Shown here: positions 21,980-26,128 of the stretch, one piece after another
Position numbering within the stretch: position 1 is the stretch's first letter
How the letters are laid out: each line of letters opens with the position of its first letter
From: Pseudomonas sp. UBA4194
GTDB taxonomy: Bacteria > Pseudomonadota > Gammaproteobacteria > Pseudomonadales > Pseudomonadaceae
Assembly (NCBI RefSeq): GCF_002379585.1
Contig: NZ_DFUE01000050.1
Coordinates: 15,973 to 42,100 of the forward strand
Length of the DNA: 26,128 bases
Reading direction: 5' to 3'
Notes under the pieces: model-generated
What the model was told of the DNA's origin: nothing
Database searches by the model: none
The model's input: the letters and a program-made list of their open reading frames with translations, nothing else
Translations under genes and position numbers: made by a program

Positions 21980-23358
21980 CCAGCGACAGCGCCATCGACA
22001 GCAAGATCCAGGTAGTGCTGATCGACGACGACCCGCACCTGCGCCAGGCCCTCAGCCAGACCTTGGACCTGGCCGGCCTGAAGGTGCTGACCCTGGCCGA
22101 TGCCCAGGGCCTGGCCGCCCGCGTGGAACGCGACTGGCCCGGTGTGGTGGTCAGCGACATCCGCATGCCCGGCATCGACGGCCTGCAACTGCTCGAACAG
22201 CTGCATGCCCGGGACAACGAGCTGCCCGTGCTGCTGATCACCGGCCACGGCGATGTACCGCTGGCGGTGCAGGCCATGCGCGCGGGGGCCTACGATTTCC
22301 TCGAAAAGCCCTTTGCCAGCGATGCCTTGCTCGACAGCGTCCGCCGCGCCCTGGCCTTGCGCCGACTGGTGCTGGACAACCGCAGCCTGCGCATGGCCCT
22401 CAGCGACCGCCAGCAACTGAGCACTCGCCTGGTGGGCCAATCGGCACAGATGACCCGCCTGCGCGAGCAGATCGGCGCATTGGCCGGGACCAAGGCCGAT
22501 GTGCTGATCCTGGGTGAAACGGGTGCCGGCAAAGAGGTGGTGGCGCGGGCGCTGCACGATCTGTCGAGCCGCCGCAGCGGACCGTTCGTGGCGATCAACG
22601 CCGGGGCATTGGCCGAATCGGTGGTCGAGAGCGAGCTGTTCGGTCACGAACCGGGCGCCTTCACCGGCGCGCAAAAACGCCGCATCGGCAAATTCGAATT
22701 TGCCAATGGGGGCACGCTGTTCCTCGACGAAATCGAGAGCATGAGCCTGGACGTGCAAGTCAAGCTGCTGCGCCTGTTGCAGGAGCGCGTGGTCGAACGC
22801 CTGGGCGGCAACCAGCAGATCCCCCTGGACATCCGCGTGATCGCGGCGACCAAGGAAGACCTGCGTCAGGCCGCCGACCAGGGCCGCTTCCGCGCCGACC
22901 TCTACTACCGACTCAACGTGGCGTCGCTGCGCATTCCGCCGCTGCGCGAGCGCGGTGAAGACGTGCTGTTGCTGTTTCAATACTACGCCGACGCCGCCGC
23001 CGACCGGCACGGTGTGCTGGCCAACGAACTGCAGGCCGCACAGCGGGCCATGTTGCTGCGCCATAGCTGGCCGGGCAACGTGCGCGAATTGCAGAACGCG
23101 GCGGAGCGTTTCGCCCTGGGTCTGGAGCTGGCCCTGGACAATAGCGAGCCGGGGCCGGTGGACATCGCCCAGCCGGTAGCCGGTGGCTTGAGTGACCAGG
23201 TGGAGCATTTCGAGCGAGCATTGATTGCCGCAGAAATGACCCGTTCCCATACCTCGGTGCGCAGCCTTGCCGAAGCCCTGGGTATTCCGCGCAAGACCCT
23301 GCACGACAAACTGCGCAAGCACGGCCTGAGCTTTGGAGGCGGCGATGAGCATGAGTGA
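21976..23358 (+). CDS. dctD: DctD-type sigma-54-dependent response regulator
   Basis: This 460-residue NtrC-class activator has a receiver domain (about 10-125, acceptor D61 in VVSDIRMPG), an AAA+ domain with Walker A GETGAGKE and the sigma-54-contacting GAFTGA at 227-232, and a Fis-type helix-turn-helix (about 432-455, SVRSLAEALGIPRKTLHDKL). It would be phosphorylated by the adjacent DctB and activate sigma-54 promoters, classically those of C4-dicarboxylate transport genes. No such transport gene lies in the window. The start at 21976 overlaps the dctB stop, and its own end overlaps the thioesterase gene by 14 bp. Confidence 0.93.
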   Translation: MTSDSAIDSKIQVVLIDDDPHLRQALSQTLDLAGLKVLTLADAQGLAARVERDWPGVVVSDIRMPGIDGLQLLEQLHARDNELPVLLITGHGDVPLAVQAMRAGAYDFLEKPFASDALLDSVRRALALRRLVLDNRSLRMALSDRQQLSTRLVGQSAQMTRLREQIGALAGTKADVLILGETGAGKEVVARALHDLSSRRSGPFVAINAGALAESVVESELFGHEPGAFTGAQKRRIGKFEFANGGTLFLDEIESMSLDVQVKLLRLLQERVVERLGGNQQIPLDIRVIAATKEDLRQAADQGRFRADLYYRLNVASLRIPPLRERGEDVLLLFQYYADAAADRHGVLANELQAAQRAMLLRHSWPGNVRELQNAAERFALGLELALDNSEPGPVDIAQPVAGGLSDQVEHFERALIAAEMTRSHTSVRSLAEALGIPRKTLHDKLRKHGLSFGGGDEHE

Positions 23359-23797
23359 CGCGGCCGCACTGGAACTGGTGCTGCATCGGGATATTCCGTT
23401 GACTCGGGACATGGGCTTGAGTGTGCTCGGTTGGCTCGAGCATGAGCTTCGCCTGCAATTGCCGCTGGAGCCGAACGTCAACCACAAGAGCACCATGTTC
23501 GGCGGCAGCCTGTACTGCGGCGCGGTGCTGGCCGGGTGGGGCTGGTTGCATCTGCGCTTGCGCGAGGCGGGCGTGGAAGGCGGGCATATCGTGATCCAGC
23601 AAGGCCAGATCGATTACCCGTCGCCGGTGACCGGTGTGGCAGTGGCGGTCTGTGAGGCGGTGGATGAGAACGTCTGGCAGCGCTTCATGAGAACCTACGA
23701 GCGCCATGGTCGGGCCCGGATCGAGCTGCATACCCATGTGCTCAACGGCGAGCAGCGAGCGGTGGAGTTTGCCGGGCAATACGTTCTGCATCGATAG
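23345..23797 (+). CDS. YiiD_C-type putative thioesterase (hotdog fold)
   Basis: This 150-residue protein resembles the putative thioesterase domain at the C-terminus of E. coli YiiD, here as a stand-alone protein without the acetyltransferase part. The NHKSTMFGGSLYCGAVLAGWG stretch matches the hotdog helix that carries the family's conserved Asn-His and glycine residues. It should act on acyl-CoA or acyl-ACP in the cytoplasm; substrate is unknown. GGAGG lies 5 bp before the ATG at 23345, with an alternative ATG two codons later. It overlaps dctD by 14 bp, so it is translated with the two-component genes. A REP element follows. Confidence 0.85.
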   Translation: MSMSDAAALELVLHRDIPLTRDMGLSVLGWLEHELRLQLPLEPNVNHKSTMFGGSLYCGAVLAGWGWLHLRLREAGVEGGHIVIQQGQIDYPSPVTGVAVAVCEAVDENVWQRFMRTYERHGRARIELHTHVLNGEQRAVEFAGQYVLHR

Positions 23798-23820
23798 TTG
23801 GGCGGCGTTCGTACCGGCCT

Positions 23821-23845
23821 CTTCGCGGCTGCACGCCGCTCCTAC
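23821..23845 (-). repeat. REP element, family A, single copy
   Basis: This is an unpaired copy in the 88-bp gap between the convergent thioesterase and cysQ genes. No T-run terminator is visible there. Confidence 0.85.
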
Positions 23846-23885
23846 AAGGGGTAGGCGGTGCCCTTGGGGCGCCGATATGGAACCT

Positions 23886-24719
23886 TTACTGGGGACTGCG
23901 CGCCAGCATCACCAGCCGCTCGCGCCATTCGACGCCTTTGGGCAACGCCAGAAAGAACGGATTCAACAGCGTCTCGCGCGCGGGGTACGCGAACACCTCG
24001 CCGTCGACCTGCAACACCTCCCCACCTGCACCCTCCAGCACCCCCTGTGCCGCCGCAGTGTCCCACTGCGAGGTAGGCGCCAGGCGCGGGTAGCAATCCG
24101 CCGCCCCTTCGGCCAACAGGCAGAACTTCAACGAACTGCCGACGCTGGCCAACTCCAGCTCGCCTACCGCCGCACTCAGGCCGGCCAGCAGACGCTCCTG
24201 CGGCGGGCTGGAATGACGTCGGCTGGCGACCACGGTAAAGGGCTGACCCGCCTCCGGTGCCTGCCGGACCTGGATGGGCTGCGGCTCACCGCCGCGGTCG
24301 CGGCGCCAGGCCCCCAGCCCGGCCCCACCGTAGTAGGCGCGTCCAGTGGTCGGCACCGTGACCACACCAAACACCACCCTGCCCGCTTCGATCAGCGCGA
24401 TGTTGACCGTGAATTCCTCACTGCCGTTGATGAATTCCTTGGTACCGTCCAGCGGGTCCACCAGCCACCAGCGCTGCCACCCCTGACGCACGGCCAGGGC
24501 AATATCGGCATCCTCCTCGGAAAGAATCGGGATGTCGGGCGCCAGCGCGGTCAAGCCATCGACGATCACCTGGTGCGCGGCCAGATCCGCAGCGGTCACC
24601 GGCGATTGATCGGCCTTCTCGGTGACCGTCACACCGACGCGCCAGTACGGCAGGATCGCCTCGCCGGCACGGTGCGCCAATCGCACCACATCATCCATCA
24701 GCGGCTGCAGGGCGCTCAT
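23886..24719 (-). CDS. cysQ: 3'(2'),5'-bisphosphate nucleotidase CysQ
   Basis: This 277-residue enzyme of the inositol-monophosphatase-like superfamily removes the 3'-phosphate from PAP (and PAPS), clearing a by-product of sulfate assimilation and acyl-carrier-protein metabolism. Metal-binding motifs are intact: SEED at 67-70, DPLDGTKEF from D88 to F96, and the late WDTAAAQGVLEGAGG. Length is slightly above the E. coli enzyme. Its start overlaps the nudE stop by ATGA, so nudE is the upstream gene of the pair. A small periplasm-facing membrane association is known in some homologues, but no such segment is obvious here. Confidence 0.96.
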   Translation of the reverse strand: MSALQPLMDDVVRLAHRAGEAILPYWRVGVTVTEKADQSPVTAADLAAHQVIVDGLTALAPDIPILSEEDADIALAVRQGWQRWWLVDPLDGTKEFINGSEEFTVNIALIEAGRVVFGVVTVPTTGRAYYGGAGLGAWRRDRGGEPQPIQVRQAPEAGQPFTVVASRRHSSPPQERLLAGLSAAVGELELASVGSSLKFCLLAEGAADCYPRLAPTSQWDTAAAQGVLEGAGGEVLQVDGEVFAYPARETLLNPFFLALPKGVEWRERLVMLARSPQ

Positions 24720-25282
24720 AGGCTGAAAACTCCGCGCTGAATCAGCAGATCACGGGCCAGGTACAACGCGGCCAGCGCCCGACCTTCGGAAAACTGCGGA
24801 TGCTGCGCCAGGCTTGCCAGTTCGCGCAGGTTGATCCGCTCGACGCCCATCGGCTCAGGCTCGTCGCCTTCCAGGCGTTCCTCGTACAGTTCAGAGGCCA
24901 GTACCACCTGGATTTTCTGGCTCATGTAACCGGGCGACAACGACAGCTCGGTCAGGTGTTCAAGCTGGCGCGCGCCATAGCCGGCCTCCTCCTTGAGCTC
25001 CCGGTCGGCTGCCGCGAGCACGTCCTCGCCGGGTTCCACCAGACCTTTGGGCAGCGACAGCTCGTAGCTGTCGGTACCGCCGCAGTACTCTTCCACCAAC
25101 AGTGCGTGCTCGGCATCGACCATCGCCACGATCATCACCGCACCGTAACCATTGCCCCGCCCGACCAGACGTTCGTAGGTGCGCTCCACGCCATTGGAAA
25201 AGCGCAGTTGGACCTCTTCGACGCGGAACAGACGGCTGCTGGCGACGATTTCGCGGGCAAGGACTTCGGGTTTCTGGCGCAT
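24716..25282 (-). CDS. nudE: ADP compounds hydrolase NudE (Nudix)
   Basis: This 188-residue Nudix hydrolase acts on ADP-ribose, NADH and diadenosine polyphosphates. The Nudix box runs from G80 to Y102 (GLVEPGEDVLAAADRELKEE, then AGY) and fits the GX5EX7REUXEEXGU pattern. The start at 25282 is chosen because AGGAG lies 7 bp upstream; the longer reading from 25429 adds 49 residues that overlap the yrfG coding region. Its stop overlaps the cysQ start. It is divergent from yrfG with a 91-bp gap. In E. coli nudE and yrfG are also close neighbours, which supports both names. Confidence 0.95.
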   Translation of the reverse strand: MRQKPEVLAREIVASSRLFRVEEVQLRFSNGVERTYERLVGRGNGYGAVMIVAMVDAEHALLVEEYCGGTDSYELSLPKGLVEPGEDVLAAADRELKEEAGYGARQLEHLTELSLSPGYMSQKIQVVLASELYEERLEGDEPEPMGVERINLRELASLAQHPQFSEGRALAALYLARDLLIQRGVFSL

Positions 25283-25373
25283 CGGGCGGCTCCTGGGCGT
25301 GAACGGGTTACTATACCGTGGCTTGCCCTGCGGCAGGCCACCGTTGTTCCACCACAGTCCGAGAATCCTGCGT

Positions 25374-26036
25374 ATGCCTTCGCTCGCCTGGCCCGACATC
25401 GACACCGTATTGCTGGACATGGACGGCACCTTGCTGGACCTGCACTACGACAACCATTTCTGGCTGGAACACCTGCCCGCCCGTTACGCCGAGTTGCACG
25501 GCACCAGCCGGGCCATGGCGCAGATGGAGCTGGAACCCCTGTTCACCGGCAATGCCGGCAAGCTGAACTGGTATTGCCTGGATTTCTGGACCGCAGAACT
25601 GAACATACCGGTGCGCGAGCTCAAGCTGGAGACCGCCGACCTGATCGCCCTGCGCCCTGACGCCGACACCTTCCTGGCGGCGCTGAAACACGCGGGCAAG
25701 CGCGTGATCATGATCACCAACGCTCACCGTGACTCGCTGTCGTTGAAACTGGAGCGCATCGAGCTGGCGCCTTACTTCGAGCGGCTGATCAGCTCCCACG
25801 ACTACGGTTACCCCAAGGAAAGCCCGCAATTCTGGGAGGCCTTGCAGGCCGACATCGCCTTCGATCCGGCACGCAGCCTGTTCATCGACGACACCCTGCC
25901 CATTCTGCGCAGTGCTCGGACCTACGGCGTGAAACATCTGTTGGCGGTGCGTGAGCCGGACAGTCACAAGGGGCCCAAGGACACCGAGGAATTCGACGCG
26001 GTGGAGGACTACCGGGCGTTGATCGAGGGTCTGTAA
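25374..26036 (+). CDS. yrfG: HAD-family GMP/IMP nucleotidase YrfG
   Basis: This 220-residue haloacid-dehalogenase-superfamily phosphatase belongs to the YrfG family, which dephosphorylates purine mononucleotides. Motif I is DMDGTLLDL with the nucleophile D15 and acid D17, motif II is ITNAHRDS, the conserved lysine lies in GYPKESPQFW, and motif IV is IDDTLPILRSA. The start at 25374 keeps motif I at the usual distance from the N-terminus; longer in-frame readings begin inside nudE on the other strand. REP sequence follows its stop. Confidence 0.92.
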   Translation: MPSLAWPDIDTVLLDMDGTLLDLHYDNHFWLEHLPARYAELHGTSRAMAQMELEPLFTGNAGKLNWYCLDFWTAELNIPVRELKLETADLIALRPDADTFLAALKHAGKRVIMITNAHRDSLSLKLERIELAPYFERLISSHDYGYPKESPQFWEALQADIAFDPARSLFIDDTLPILRSARTYGVKHLLAVREPDSHKGPKDTEEFDAVEDYRALIEGL

Positions 26037-26043
26037 GGCCCCT

Positions 26044-26070
26044 ATCGCGGGCAGAGCTCGCTCCGACAGG
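26044..26070 (-). repeat. Diverged family B REP-like element
   Basis: ATCGCGGGCAGAGCTCGCTC... resembles the family B core at 12247-12273 with several substitutions that keep most of the palindrome. It lies 7 bp after the yrfG stop. Confidence 0.5.
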
Positions 26071-26105
26071 TGAGTCAGCGGGTTTATCGTCGCCTGTGCG
26101 GGCCC

Positions 26106-26128
26106 CTTCGCGGCTGTACGCCGCTCCT
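26106..26128 (-). repeat. REP element, family A, cut by the window edge
   Basis: CTTCGCGGCTGTACGCCGCTCCT matches the family A core up to the last base of the window. A pair partner may lie just outside. Confidence 0.8.

Noticed and set aside
21367..23496. 709-codon minus-strand open frame
   Set aside because: It is antisense to dctB and dctD, both of which have full motif sets on the plus strand.
25300..25340. ACTATA / TATAGT hexamer in the nudE-yrfG gap
   Set aside because: No acceptable -35 partner was seen in either direction, so it is not called as a promoter.

Overview
The window is a high-GC gammaproteobacterial chromosome segment, almost certainly from Pseudomonas (putida/fluorescens side of the genus is my inference). 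The evidence is the gene content and order (rfb/rml rhamnose genes running into dctB-dctD, an OprD-family porin near aguA, sahR next to metK), the dense coding in long genes, and two families of short palindromic Pseudomonas-type REP elements that sit almost only at gene 3' ends. I see no phage, IS element, CRISPR array, tRNA or rRNA. This is core-genome-like sequence with a few unusual genes. No gap between genes exceeds 300 bases.

Layout: 1-142 is a REP pair. 143-2140 (-) is transketolase. 2369-4576 (+) is sahR-metK, a two-gene S-adenosylmethionine-cycle unit with a perfect 12-bp inverted-repeat operator candidate upstream and a strong terminator downstream. 4831-6955 (+) holds ligB (a DNA ligase with a signal-peptide-like N-terminus) and a small secreted DUF1090 protein. 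7070-7456 (-) is a MAPEG-family membrane protein, divergent from an MFS exporter (7727-8896, +), which is followed by a CPA1-type cation/proton antiporter (8991-10247, +). A bidirectional terminator separates that antiporter from a convergent OprD-family porin (10337-11626, -).

The minus-strand block continues with an unrecognised 64-residue protein (11893-12087), agmatine deiminase aguA (12355-13461) and a 984-residue three-part protein (13547-16501). That protein has an N-terminal aminoglycoside-phosphotransferase-like kinase, a central domain resembling a degenerate M23 peptidase, and a C-terminal class-III aminotransferase-like PLP domain. It is the least ordinary gene in the window. By analogy with the vertebrate hydroxylysine kinase / phospho-lyase pair, it may phosphorylate an amino alcohol and then eliminate phosphate.

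Divergent from it, 16751-23797 (+) is a tightly packed run: rfbB-rfbA-rfbC-rfbD (dTDP-L-rhamnose synthesis, each junction an ATGA overlap), then dctB-dctD (a C4-dicarboxylate-type two-component system with a sigma-54 activator, also joined by ATGA), then a YiiD_C-type thioesterase overlapping dctD. The window closes with a nucleotide-housekeeping group: nudE-cysQ (-, ATGA overlap) divergent from yrfG (+), and more REP sequence at the right edge.
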